From the NCBI GenBank assembly GCA_016234485.1, contig JACRBL010000066.1:1-42737 (forward strand): a stretch of 42,737 nt of DNA, given 5' to 3'. Below, piece by piece: positions 8,318 through 15,719 of the stretch. The stretch is from Chloroflexota bacterium (GTDB taxonomy: Bacteria; Chloroflexota; Anaerolineae; Anaerolineales; Villigracilaceae). Position numbers and translations under genes: made by a program. Numbering within the stretch: the stretch's first letter is position 1; the number at the start of each line of letters is the position of its first letter. Below the pieces are notes generated by a model. That model saw only the letters and a program-made list of their open reading frames with translations. It did no database searches and was not told the DNA's origin.

Positions 8318-8794
8318 ATGTCCGAACTCACCGATCTTGCTGAAAAACTGAAATCCGAAGGCGAACGCTTTGCCGCCATCTTCTCCGCGTTGACCGGCGC
8401 GCAGTGGCAGGCGGACGTCTACACCGAGGGAACGGTTTGGACGGTTCGCAACGTGCTTTCGCATTTCGTCACCTCCGAGCGTGGACTGGTGAAACTGTTC
8501 GAGCAAGTCCGCCTAGGCGGCGCGGGCGCGGCGGACGATTTCTCGATTGACCGTTACAATGCCAGCCAGCAGGAAAAGACCAAAGAGTTGACTCCGCTCG
8601 AACTGCTGGAGCAATATAAATCTTTGCGTGCAGAATCAGTGACGTGGGTTTTGGGCTTGCAGGAAGCCGATCTCGAAAAGACGGGGCGGCATCCGTTTTT
8701 GGGTCAGACGACGATTCGCGAAATGGTGAAGATGTTGTACCTGCACAACCAGATCCATTATCGCGATTTGAAAAAGGCATTATCTGGGAAATAA
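8318..8794 (+). CDS. DinB/YfiT-like metal-dependent four-helix bundle protein
   Basis: 158 residues, typical size for the DinB superfamily. These are small four-helix-bundle proteins that bind a divalent metal through three His residues; many are thiol-dependent transferases or damage-induced proteins of unknown activity. Candidate ligands are the His in VLSHF (about 48) and the two in LHNQIHYRDL near the C-terminus, the expected spacing. A GGAG lies 6 nt before the ATG, in sequence (CACTGAAAACTGGAG) that shares the word CACTGAAAACTG with the short repeats at 10220-10270. The next gene begins 12 nt downstream, so the two may be co-transcribed. Specific substrate unknown. Confidence 0.8.
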   Translation: MSELTDLAEKLKSEGERFAAIFSALTGAQWQADVYTEGTVWTVRNVLSHFVTSERGLVKLFEQVRLGGAGAADDFSIDRYNASQQEKTKELTPLELLEQYKSLRAESVTWVLGLQEADLEKTGRHPFLGQTTIREMVKMLYLHNQIHYRDLKKALSGK

Positions 8795-8806
8795 AGAGGA
8801 AATCAA

Positions 8807-9364
8807 ATGGGACAAGATAAGCGAAACGAAAAGAAGCAAGTCATAAATCTTACATCTGGTCAAATTCAAATTGATAACGACTCACTGGTAATGGTTATTG
8901 ATAAATCCCCGTTTTATTTTTATGAGTCGTTGCTTATGATTGGATTTTTCTTTTTATTCTTTAACTGTAATTTGACCCTGGATTCGACTGGGTGGATCAT
9001 CATTTTAGTTGCATGTGTCCTGCTGGCGCTTTCTTTGTCTACCAAGAGGAGAGTTCGCTGTTTGGCGGACAAAAATCTTGGGCGGGTTCGCTATTGGCGA
9101 TCAGGGATTATGGGTTCAAAAATTAATCAAAAGGATATTCAATTTCAAGTAGATCAGTTGAAAGAGGTGGTGATGAAACGTCATGTCCTGTGGTGGTGGC
9201 GGTCGCCATTTTCGGGCGATACTTTCCAGATTGGCATGACAACGAAAAATGGACAATGGCTTGAGTTGACAAGCAAGTATTTGGATTTTTCAGAATGTCA
9301 GTCCATTGCTGAAATCATTCGAAACTTCATTGACCCTGCGTTGCCGATCAAGGCAGTGGATTAA
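8807..9364 (+). CDS. Two-helix membrane protein of unknown function
   Basis: 185 residues. A polar N-terminus rich in Lys and Gln is followed by two adjacent hydrophobic helices (about 36-54 and 61-76) and then a soluble ~105-residue C-terminal region with alternating strands (RVRYWRSG, WWWRSPFSGD, WLELTSKYLDF). The helix pair plus beta-rich tail recalls bacterial PH-like membrane proteins, but I see no defining motif. AGAGGA precedes the ATG. The stop overlaps an ATG at 9364 (TAATG). The gene is clearly AT-richer than the DinB gene before it and the aminotransferase after it, hinting at separate origin together with the next gene. Confidence 0.62.
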   Translation: MGQDKRNEKKQVINLTSGQIQIDNDSLVMVIDKSPFYFYESLLMIGFFFLFFNCNLTLDSTGWIIILVACVLLALSLSTKRRVRCLADKNLGRVRYWRSGIMGSKINQKDIQFQVDQLKEVVMKRHVLWWWRSPFSGDTFQIGMTTKNGQWLELTSKYLDFSECQSIAEIIRNFIDPALPIKAVD

Positions 9365-9390
9365 TGAATCAAAAATCTCGGAGGGATTCG

Positions 9391-10239
9391 ATGCTTCGTG
9401 AAGTTGGGAATCTTTACACGCGCTCGTTTCGGTTGATCTTTCAACATCCGCAGTTTTTGCTGATGACTGCGGTATATCTTATTTTCACAAATGTTGACAG
9501 GTATAGCGATACGCTTTTGCGGTCGTCAGGTTCACTGGACTTGTACATTGCCGTTGGTTTGATCAAGTTTCCATTTTCCTTTTGTTTGTATAATGGCTTT
9601 CCTTTGGCTCTTTTGTTGATGTCTAATCAAATGGAATCTGGAATAAGCCTGAAAGCCTTATTCCAGAAAACCAAGGACTATTTTTGGAAGTACTTTCGTC
9701 AAACGCTGGCGGGCGGACTTCTGGCGCTTGCGTATGCCTTTCTTATCGTCTGTCTGACATTCGTTTTTGCTGGTCTGAACAGCGCTACGCTTGTTATAAT
9801 CTTTCTGGTTTTATTTTTCCTTGGGATCGGCTTTTTAGCTCTTGGCTTCATTACGATGGGACATAGAATCCTGCTCGATGGCGGTCAAGGATCGTTTCAA
9901 AATTCCTTGCGTGGTCTTCGTCTGCTGAATGTTAACTTTTCGTTTTTCGCAACTCTATTTTTCATTGACACTTTGATTTCCACTTCTCTTTTCCCGATTC
10001 GCTACGCGTTAGGGTCGTACATTACTGGTGTTGATTTATTTTCTGTTCCAATTTCAGATTTTCCAGCATTTATGAAAAATGTTTATTACGCCACTCAAAC
10101 CCCCGTCGTTTATGTTTGGGACTTTCTTTACGGCCTGATTTTCTGGCCGTTTTATACAATCTTGCACACGCTCGCTTACCAGCGCGTCAAAGATCCGAAC
10201 CGAGCCACAGTTCGGCAAAAACTGATCACTGGAAACTGA
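9391..10239 (+). CDS. Multi-pass membrane protein, function unknown
   Basis: 282 residues from the ATG at 9391, which has GGAGGG and a 6-nt spacer upstream. An in-frame ATG at 9364 overlapping the preceding stop would add 9 residues and is the alternative. About six hydrophobic segments are visible. The N-terminal pattern LYTRSFRLIFQHPQFLLMTAVYLI resembles the start of the membrane protein at 11413 (AYTKSIKLLVKKPLVTLLLA), so the two are likely distant paralogues of a DUF-type multi-helix family. The last residues (LITGN, stop) are written in short tandem words continuing to 10270. AT-rich. No catalytic motif seen. Confidence 0.65.
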   Translation: MLREVGNLYTRSFRLIFQHPQFLLMTAVYLIFTNVDRYSDTLLRSSGSLDLYIAVGLIKFPFSFCLYNGFPLALLLMSNQMESGISLKALFQKTKDYFWKYFRQTLAGGLLALAYAFLIVCLTFVFAGLNSATLVIIFLVLFFLGIGFLALGFITMGHRILLDGGQGSFQNSLRGLRLLNVNFSFFATLFFIDTLISTSLFPIRYALGSYITGVDLFSVPISDFPAFMKNVYYATQTPVVYVWDFLYGLIFWPFYTILHTLAYQRVKDPNRATVRQKLITGN

Positions 10240-10271
10240 CCACTGAAAACTGATCACTGATCACTGATAAC
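10220..10271. repeat. Short word repeat (CTGATCACTG / GAAAACTGA)
   Basis: Variants of CTGATCACTG and (G/A)AAACTGA alternate for about 50 bases. The repeat starts inside the membrane protein gene, supplies its last five codons and stop, and runs to the ATG at 10273, leaving no Shine-Dalgarno sequence there. Confidence 0.75.
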
Positions 10272-10272
10272 C

Positions 10273-11376
10273 ATGAACCTCCCTCCCTTCAAACTCGAAC
10301 GCTATTTCGCCCAATACGAATTCAACACCGAATTCCTGCTCTGCTCTTCGGACTGCGAAGCCATGTCCATCGCGGACTTGTTGTCCTTCGAGCCTGACGC
10401 CGCCGAAAAATTCTCCCATGTCTGGCTGGGATACACAGAGTCGCAGGGCAGTCCCGCCTTGCGGACGGAAATCTGCAAACTCTACGAAACTATCCAGCCT
10501 GAGCAGGTACTTGTCCACACGGGCGCGGGCGAAGCCATCTACCTCTTCATGCACGCTGCGCTCAAAGAGAACGACCACGTCATCGTCCACACGCCGAATT
10601 ACCAGTCACTGGCGGAAGTGGCGCGTGGCATCGGCTGTGACGTCAACCCGTGGACAGCGCGCGAAGAAAACGGTTGGACGCTCAACCTTGACGAGTTGCG
10701 CGGATTGCTCCGCCCCGCGACGAAAGCCATCGTTGTCAACACGCCGCACAACCCGACGGGCTACCTCATGCCCCAAGCGGATTTCGACGCCCTCAACCGC
10801 TTCGCGCGTGACTGCGGCCTGCTCCTGTTTTCGGATGAGGTCTACCGCGAATCGGAGTACGACCCCGCCTCCCGTCTGCCTGCCGCGTGCGATTTCGGCG
10901 ATCACGCCGTCTCGCTCGGAGTCACATCCAAGACGTATGGACTCGCAGGTCTCCGCATCGGGTGGATCGCCACACATAACCGCGCCATCTACGAGCGCAT
11001 GGCCTCGCTCAAGGACTACACCACCATCTGCAACTCCGCGCCGAGCGAGTTCCTTGCGGAACTGGCCTTGCGCCACAGAGACAAGCTTGCCGCGCGCAAT
11101 CTTGAGATCATCCAGCGCAACCTGTCCATCGTGGACGCGTTCCTCTCCCGCCGCGCGGATCTCTTCTCGTGGGTACGTCCGCGCGCTGGCTCGATGGCAT
11201 TCCCCAAACTGCTCCACGGCGACATTGAAGAATTCTGCGACCGTCTAGTCAAAAAAGCGGGCGTTCTCCTCCTCCCTGGCACAATGTACGACGACACAGC
11301 CAACCACTTCCGCCTCGGCCTCGGACGCAAAAACCTGCCTGAAGCCATCGCAAGGGTTGAAGAATTCTTGTCTTAG
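10273..11376 (+). CDS. PLP-dependent aminotransferase, class I/II fold
   Basis: 367 residues of fold-type I aminotransferase. Landmarks: HTGAGEAIYLFMHA (cofactor phosphate region), VVNTPHNPTGYLMP, the aspartate-containing LLLFSDEVYRES, and VTSKTYGLAGLRIGW with the Schiff-base lysine K220. A C-terminal Arg in FRLGLGRKN would bind the substrate carboxylate. The sequence pattern is closest in memory to the uncharacterised or capreomycidine-synthase-like branch of the family, so the amino acid substrate is unknown. No ribosome-binding site precedes the ATG because the upstream 50 bases are word repeats. It does not sit with a recognisable biosynthetic operon; the neighbours are membrane proteins. 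Confidence 0.88.
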   Translation: MNLPPFKLERYFAQYEFNTEFLLCSSDCEAMSIADLLSFEPDAAEKFSHVWLGYTESQGSPALRTEICKLYETIQPEQVLVHTGAGEAIYLFMHAALKENDHVIVHTPNYQSLAEVARGIGCDVNPWTAREENGWTLNLDELRGLLRPATKAIVVNTPHNPTGYLMPQADFDALNRFARDCGLLLFSDEVYRESEYDPASRLPAACDFGDHAVSLGVTSKTYGLAGLRIGWIATHNRAIYERMASLKDYTTICNSAPSEFLAELALRHRDKLAARNLEIIQRNLSIVDAFLSRRADLFSWVRPRAGSMAFPKLLHGDIEEFCDRLVKKAGVLLLPGTMYDDTANHFRLGLGRKNLPEAIARVEEFLS

Positions 11377-11412
11377 AACGCGTTTCTTGGCCGTCATTAG
11401 GAAGGAAATCAT

Positions 11413-12144
11413 ATGTCTATTTTCAAACTTATCCTGGAGGCCTACACCAAAAGCATAAAGCTTCTGGTGAAGAAACCGCTTGTGACTTTACTACTGGCGT
11501 TTGTTTCATTGGTAAATATCCGATTGTCGTTCGCTATGACAAGATTTGAACAAAATGGTTTGGGTTACGATTTCCTCCTTATCTTTTCTCGGCTCTTTGC
11601 TCTTACATTGAGTGTGTATTTTTATTGGTTGATATTCAATTCGGAAAATATAAATACGTTCTCGCTTGGTGAATGGATGGGGAAATATTATCTCCGTTCC
11701 TTGCTTCAATATGTCGGCGGCTTTTTTCTTTTTTTTCCTTTTTACTCCGTTCTGCGATTGACCTTTGGTGAAGATGGGCTTGCCGTAAAACCTGGCCATG
11801 ACATTTTGATGATTTCCATGTCTGTGTGGGTTTTCATCGCGATGGATTTGGCGGTACTATGGCTGTGTTTTCGGAATGATGGATTTTTTCAGAATGCAAA
11901 AAATTCCATCGCCGACGCGTTTCGGAATTTTGGTTATTATTTGATCCTTCGCCTTCTTTCAATAGCCCTTGCTTATCTTACCCACCTAACCTTCTCTACT
12001 TTTGCTGTATCCACAACAGGTCTGTTGTGTGGGCTAACGATCCTTGTATCAGTTCTTTCATCTGCAAATTGGATTGCGCTTGTTTTTGGATTTCTTGAAC
12101 TTAGAAAACGCGAGCAACTCCCAATCGTAAATCTTCAATCGTAA
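11413..12144 (+). CDS. Multi-pass membrane protein, distant relative of the 9391 gene product
   Basis: 243 residues with about six hydrophobic helices. The N-terminal segment AYTKSIKLLVKKPLVTLLLA resembles the corresponding part of the protein at 9391, and the general plan (helix, polar loop, helix pair, conserved Arg-rich loop, C-terminal helices) is similar. GGAAGGAAAT lies just before the ATG. Third positions are AT-rich compared with the flanking aminotransferase and UbiA-like genes. The last codons (VNLQS) lie in a repeated word, AATCGTAAATCT, present twice at 12123-12148. No catalytic residues or named family recognised. Confidence 0.65.
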   Translation: MSIFKLILEAYTKSIKLLVKKPLVTLLLAFVSLVNIRLSFAMTRFEQNGLGYDFLLIFSRLFALTLSVYFYWLIFNSENINTFSLGEWMGKYYLRSLLQYVGGFFLFFPFYSVLRLTFGEDGLAVKPGHDILMISMSVWVFIAMDLAVLWLCFRNDGFFQNAKNSIADAFRNFGYYLILRLLSIALAYLTHLTFSTFAVSTTGLLCGLTILVSVLSSANWIALVFGFLELRKREQLPIVNLQS

Positions 12145-12148
12145 ATCT
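12123..12148. repeat. Direct repeat AATCGTAAATCT x2 at a gene end
   Basis: AATCGTAAATCT occurs twice, separated by TC. The first copy and part of the second encode the last residues and TAA of the membrane protein; the remainder runs up to the TTG start of the next gene. Confidence 0.7.
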
Positions 12149-12152
12149 AAAA

Positions 12153-13010
12153 TTGAACCTCCTCCGCCCCCTCCACCTCCTCTTCTCCACCCTCACCTAC
12201 GCCCTCGGTCTCGCCATCGCGGACTACCTCGGCGTGACCATTTCCCCCATCGTCCTCGCCCTCGGACTCGGCTGGGTTCTGCTCACGCAAACCAGCATGA
12301 ACCTGCTCGCGGAGGTCTTCCGTCCTGTCAACGAACCACTCAACGGACTCTTCGGCGCCGAACGCGTCTACCTGCGCGACCGACTGCTCCTCATCGCGGT
12401 CGGCCTCCTCGGTCTCGCGGCAGGATGCGCCTACCTGCTTTATCTGTTGGGCAATGTCCGTTTTCAAGCCCTGCTCTTGCTCGCGCTTTCGCTTCTCATC
12501 ACACTTGTCTACGGCGTTCATCCCTTCAAACTTGCGCGCCGTGGCTTTGGCGAACTCCTGCTCGCCGCGCATATTGGCTACGTGTTTCCCTCGCTCGGTT
12601 TCGTCCTCCAGGCAGGCGACTTTCACCGCCTCCTGCCCATTCTCGCGCTCCCCGTCACTGCTCTCGCTCTCGCCTATTTCCTCATCCTCGACTTTCCCGC
12701 CTTCGCCGACGATCTCAAATACGAACGCCTCACCCTCCTCACGCGCCTCACCTGGCAACGCGCCGTCCCGCTTCATCACGGCCTCATCTTCCTCGCCTTC
12801 TTCCTCCTCGCCCTCGCCCCTCTCCTCGGCATCTCCCTCGCCCTGCTCTGGCCTGCCTTCCTGACCATTCCCTTCGCCATTTTGCAAATGGTCAGCCTCC
12901 GCAACATCGCCCTCGGCGCCCGCCCCCTCTGGAAGCCCCTCACCTTCCTCGCCGCCTCCCTCTTCGCGTTGACAGTTTACTTGTTGACATTTTCGCTTTT
13001 CCTGCGGTAA
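12153..13010 (+). CDS. UbiA-like prenyltransferase family membrane protein with altered motifs
   Basis: 285 residues with eight or nine hydrophobic helices, starting at a TTG (12153); the next in-frame ATG would remove the family-like N-terminus LLRPLHLLFSTLTYALG. UbiA enzymes join isoprenoid chains to aromatic or other acceptors in the membrane using two Asp-rich motifs. The first motif region here reads MNLLAEVFRPVNEPLNG, without the usual NDxxDxxxD aspartates. The second reads LDFPAFADDLKYER and keeps Asp residues. It is therefore either a divergent or an inactive member. No ribosome-binding site is seen; repeats lie immediately upstream. An 80-base repeat-filled gap separates it from moeA. 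Confidence 0.6.
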   Translation: MNLLRPLHLLFSTLTYALGLAIADYLGVTISPIVLALGLGWVLLTQTSMNLLAEVFRPVNEPLNGLFGAERVYLRDRLLLIAVGLLGLAAGCAYLLYLLGNVRFQALLLLALSLLITLVYGVHPFKLARRGFGELLLAAHIGYVFPSLGFVLQAGDFHRLLPILALPVTALALAYFLILDFPAFADDLKYERLTLLTRLTWQRAVPLHHGLIFLAFFLLALAPLLGISLALLWPAFLTIPFAILQMVSLRNIALGARPLWKPLTFLAASLFALTVYLLTFSLFLR

Positions 13011-13027
13011 GGTATGCAGGTACAAAC

Positions 13028-13090
13028 GTAATACGCAATACGCAGTACGGACTACGCGACCATTCGACCAACCGACCAACCGATTAACCA
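13028..13090. repeat. Word repeats before moeA (AATACGCA and GACCAACC units)
   Basis: Overlapping variants of (A)ATACGCA are followed by GACCAACC/GATTAACC units and run directly into the ATG at 13091. They fill the whole gap after the UbiA-like gene and leave no Shine-Dalgarno sequence for moeA. Confidence 0.7.
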
Positions 13091-14362
13091 ATGCCTGAAT
13101 TCCTGACTCTCCTCCCTCCCGACGAAGCCCGCGCCCTCCTCCTCTCGCATCTTTCTGGACCTCTGGCGGACTCTGCTTCGGCTGACTCTCTCCAAGCCTT
13201 CGGCCGCGTCCTCGCATCGGACGTGTCCGCGCCGCACCCGTTGCCCGAGTTCCCCCGTTCCAGCGTGGACGGGTACGCCGTCCGCGCGAGCGATACCTTC
13301 GGCGCGAGCGAATCCCTGCCAGGGTACCTCACGCTCGTCGGCGAGATCCCCATGGGCGCGCCCGCGGACATGTCGCTCGCGGCGGGTCAATGCGCGCTCA
13401 TTCACACGGGAGGCATGTTGCCGTCCAATGCCGACGCGGTGGTGATGTTGGAATACACCCAGACCTCCCAGGTTTCTAAAAACCTTGGAGGTCTCCCCGC
13501 AACCGAAATCGAAATCTCGCGCGCGGTGGCGGTGGGCGAGAATGTGATCCAGGTGGGCGAAGACGTGCGCGCGGGACAGATCGTCCTGCCGCGTGGCACG
13601 TCGATCCGCGAGGCCGAGGTTGGCGGGTTGATGGCGCTGGGTATCGTCAGCGTGCTTGTCGTCAGGAAGCCGCGCGTGGGACTCATTTCCAGTGGAGACG
13701 AGATCGTCGAGCCAGAGTCCGCCGCGGGGTTGGGACGGGTGCGTGACATTAATGCGTACACGCTCTCAGCGCTGATCACGCGCGGGGGAGGGGAACCTGT
13801 CCGCTATGGAATTGTCCGCGATGATTTTTCCGCGTTGCAGGCGATGACCCAAAAAGCGCTCGCCGAATGTGACGCGGTCGTCATCACCGCGGGTTCGTCC
13901 GCTTCGACGCGCGACATGACCGCCGACGTGATCCGCACGCTCGGCGCGCCTGGCGTGCTGGTGCATGGAATCAACACCCGCCCTGGCAAACCGACGATCC
14001 TGGGCGCGGCGGACGGCAAGGCCGTGATCGGCCTGCCTGGCAACCCCGTCAGCGCGCTGGTGAATGGCTTCCTGTTCGTCCAACCCGTCGTCGAAAAACT
14101 GCTTGGCGTTCTCCCGCGTCCGCGTCCCACCGTGATGGCGCGATTGACGCTAAACCTTGCTTCGCAAGCGGGGAGAGAAGATTGGTGGCCTGTAAAGCTA
14201 ATCGCTAATCGCCAACCGCCAACCGCTAATTACGATGCCGAACTGATCTTCGGAAAAAGTAATTTGATCTTCACCCTCGCCGCCGCGGATGGCCTGCTGA
14301 GAATTCCTTCCGACGCGACGGGTCTCTCTGCTGGCGAAATTGTGGAAGTGGTGTTGCTTTAA
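13091..14362 (+). CDS. moeA: Molybdopterin molybdenumtransferase MoeA
   Basis: 423 residues. MoeA inserts molybdate into adenylylated molybdopterin in the last step of molybdenum cofactor synthesis. Landmarks: PEFPRSSVDGYAVRASDT near residue 55, GQCALIHTGGMLPSNADAVV, the central MoCF domain with ITAGSSASTRDMTADV, and GLPGNPVSALVNGF. The protein is slightly longer than usual, and two repeat-derived stretches explain this: a 34-nt palindrome at 13461-13494 (encoding roughly QTSQVSKNLGGL) and a word repeat at 14197-14232 (encoding LIANRQPPTANY). Both keep the frame open and lie where MoeA proteins tend to vary. No other molybdenum cofactor gene is in the window. Confidence 0.95.
   Translation: MPEFLTLLPPDEARALLLSHLSGPLADSASADSLQAFGRVLASDVSAPHPLPEFPRSSVDGYAVRASDTFGASESLPGYLTLVGEIPMGAPADMSLAAGQCALIHTGGMLPSNADAVVMLEYTQTSQVSKNLGGLPATEIEISRAVAVGENVIQVGEDVRAGQIVLPRGTSIREAEVGGLMALGIVSVLVVRKPRVGLISSGDEIVEPESAAGLGRVRDINAYTLSALITRGGGEPVRYGIVRDDFSALQAMTQKALAECDAVVITAGSSASTRDMTADVIRTLGAPGVLVHGINTRPGKPTILGAADGKAVIGLPGNPVSALVNGFLFVQPVVEKLLGVLPRPRPTVMARLTLNLASQAGREDWWPVKLIANRQPPTANYDAELIFGKSNLIFTLAAADGLLRIPSDATGLSAGEIVEVVLL
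13461..13494. repeat. 34-nt palindrome inside moeA
   Basis: Arms of 15 nt (AGACCTCCCAGGTTT at 13461-13475; AAACCTTGGAGGTCT at 13480-13494) pair with one mismatch around a 4-nt loop. It has the same AGACCT...AGGTCT ends as the coding palindromes at 15417 and 39399 and codes for part of MoeA without interrupting the frame. Confidence 0.85.
14197..14232. repeat. Word repeat inside moeA (GCTAATC / GCCAACC)
   Basis: GCTAATCGCTAATC is followed by GCCAACCGCCAACC and GCTAATTA. The words resemble the GACCAACC repeats in front of moeA. Here they encode LIANRQPPTANY in the C-terminal part of the protein. Confidence 0.75.
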
Positions 14363-14364
14363 CT

Positions 14365-14398
14365 CCTCCCCCATTCGTGCTTTTCCGAATGGGGGAGG
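14365..14398. terminator. Hairpin between convergent moeA and hydrolase genes
   Basis: CCTCCCCCATTCG (14365-14377) and CGAATGGGGGAGG (14386-14398) form a perfect 13-bp stem with an 8-nt loop, two bases after the moeA stop. No U-tract follows on either strand, so it could be a dispersed hairpin repeat that also shields both 3' ends. Confidence 0.5.
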
Positions 14399-14409
14399 TT
14401 GGGAGGGGG

Positions 14410-15510
14410 TCACTTCAACCACAGATCAAAATACGCGATCGTTCGATCCATTGCCGTCGTGAAATACTTCGTGATATTGTGATCGTCCTCCTCATACATG
14501 TAAAACTCATACGGCAGGCCGAGGGTGTTGAGATGAATCGCCAAGTCTTCTGAAAATTTGAGCGGTACGTCTTCGTCGTCCGTGCCATGATGCAATTGAA
14601 TGGCTCCCGAAAGACTATCCAGATACGAATTGGCCGAGACCGAATCCCAGAAGGCGGGGTTTTCTTCGGGTGAGCCGAACTCCTCCACCCACGATGTCCG
14701 CCAGCCGACGCCGCGTGAACTGGGCGACGCGACGAACGATCCACTGCGACGCCAGTTGTAGAGCAGATCAACGTACGGCGCGACCACGCCCGCCCAGATC
14801 ACGCCCACCTTCACGTCCGTTGAGATCACCATCGCGCGTAACGTCAGGTAGCCGCCCATCGAATGTCCCCACATGCCGATTCTTTCGGGGTTCGCCTGCG
14901 GGAATTGTTTCAGCGACGCCACCGCGTTCATCACGTCCGCGAGATAGCCAGGGTCGCCATACGCGCCCGTCGCTTCGCCCTCCGATTGGTCGTGGCCGCG
15001 ATAGTCAATGCGAAAAACGATGTAGCCCGCCCGCGCCAGCCTGTCCACGTAATTGATGTAGCGTTCGGTCGTCACGTACACTTCGGGCGGAATGTATCCG
15101 TGATTGAACACGATTGCAGGCCAGCCGCCTTCGGGCATCTCGCCATCTGGCACGGTGAGCAGGGCGTAAATTTTGAGTCCATCGGAAAGATAAGACGCGT
15201 AATAACGGCTGTAATTTTCGCCGCGCCGCAACTCTCGCTCAATGACGATCTCACTGCCTGGATACTCCCGCGCCCGCAGCGCTTCAATCGACATGAAATG
15301 CGGGACAGGCGTAGGCGTGAACGTCATCGTCGGCGGGACGGTCGCGCTGGATGCGGACGTCATCGGGAGGGGCGTTCGCGTCTGCGTGGACGTTGGGGCG
15401 GGCGCGGCCTCCGACAAGACTTCCGAAGTCTCGGAGACTTCGGAAGTCTGCGCTGGCGCGCAACTTGTCACGAGTAAAAGCGCGAGGATTGCTAGAAAAA
15501 TCGGTCTCAT
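14410..15510 (-). CDS. Secreted alpha/beta-hydrolase lipoprotein (prolyl-oligopeptidase/acyl-esterase type)
   Basis: 366 residues from the ATG at 15510, preceded by GGAG with a 6-nt spacer; an in-frame TTG four codons upstream is less likely. The N-terminus is a lipoprotein signal peptide ending in LLLVTSC (Cys17), so the protein is anchored outside the membrane. A low-complexity Thr/Pro/Ser linker follows, part of which (residues ~21-32, QTSEVSETSEVL) is encoded by the 33-nt palindrome at 15417-15449. The hydrolase domain has the nucleophile elbow GHSMGGY, an acid in DDEDVP and a His in EEDDHNI. It resembles peptidases and esterases of the S9/dienelactone group. The substrate is unknown. Confidence 0.85.
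   Translation of the reverse strand: MRPIFLAILALLLVTSCAPAQTSEVSETSEVLSEAAPAPTSTQTRTPLPMTSASSATVPPTMTFTPTPVPHFMSIEALRAREYPGSEIVIERELRRGENYSRYYASYLSDGLKIYALLTVPDGEMPEGGWPAIVFNHGYIPPEVYVTTERYINYVDRLARAGYIVFRIDYRGHDQSEGEATGAYGDPGYLADVMNAVASLKQFPQANPERIGMWGHSMGGYLTLRAMVISTDVKVGVIWAGVVAPYVDLLYNWRRSGSFVASPSSRGVGWRTSWVEEFGSPEENPAFWDSVSANSYLDSLSGAIQLHHGTDDEDVPLKFSEDLAIHLNTLGLPYEFYMYEEDDHNITKYFTTAMDRTIAYFDLWLK
15417..15449. repeat. 33-nt perfect palindrome inside the lipoprotein hydrolase gene
   Basis: AGACTTCCGAAGTCT (15417-15431), CGG, AGACTTCGGAAGTCT (15435-15449): the arms are exact reverse complements, and each arm is itself a 6-3-6 mini-hairpin. It shares the frame AGAC-N7-GTCT-CGG-AGAC-N7'-GTCT with 39399-39431. 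It encodes part of the linker right after the lipidated Cys. Confidence 0.92.
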
Positions 15511-15556
15511 GGGTTTCTCCAATAAGGAATTGTTACTTATAAAAACAAGTAAACCT

Positions 15557-15668
15557 GTCTCTGCGAGGAGGGCGATCTTCCCGACGAAGCAGTCTCCGCG
15601 TTACAAGAGGGGATTGCTTCGCACACCTGCCCTGGCGGGCGGTGCCAGGGAAGAGCGCTCGCAATGAC
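15557..15668. repeat. MITE-like element, copy A
   Basis: The left end is worn (CTGTCTCTGCGAGGAGGGCG) and the right end is intact (GCGCTCGCAATGACA). The internal inverted pair GAAGCAGTCTCC / GGGGATTGCTTCG is present. A nested hairpin module (CCCTGGCGGGCGGTGCCAGGG) sits at 15630-15650 and recurs inverted in copy E. It lies between the divergent hydrolase and methyltransferase genes. Confidence 0.82.
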
Positions 15669-15683
15669 AATGAAAGCAGGGCG

Positions 15684-15689
15684 TATAAT
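15684..15689 (+). promoter_or_regulatory. Probable -10 box for the homocysteine methyltransferase
   Basis: TATAAT lies 30 nt before the ATG at 15720, immediately after repeat copy A. A -35 match at normal spacing is poor and would lie inside the repeat end. A TTGACA at 15694-15699 is downstream and wrongly placed. Confidence 0.4.
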
Positions 15690-15719
15690 AGCCTTGACAA
15701 CACGAAAGGCCAAAATTTT

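Noticed and set aside
12147..13217. 356-codon minus-strand frame opposite the UbiA-like and moeA genes
   Set aside because: Glu/Gly-rich low-complexity translation, antisense to membrane protein codons. No start signal.
15694..15699. TTGACA as a -35 box before the homocysteine methyltransferase
   Set aside because: At 17 nt spacing its -10 would overlap the ATG with a poor hexamer. TATAAT lies upstream of it, so the order is wrong.
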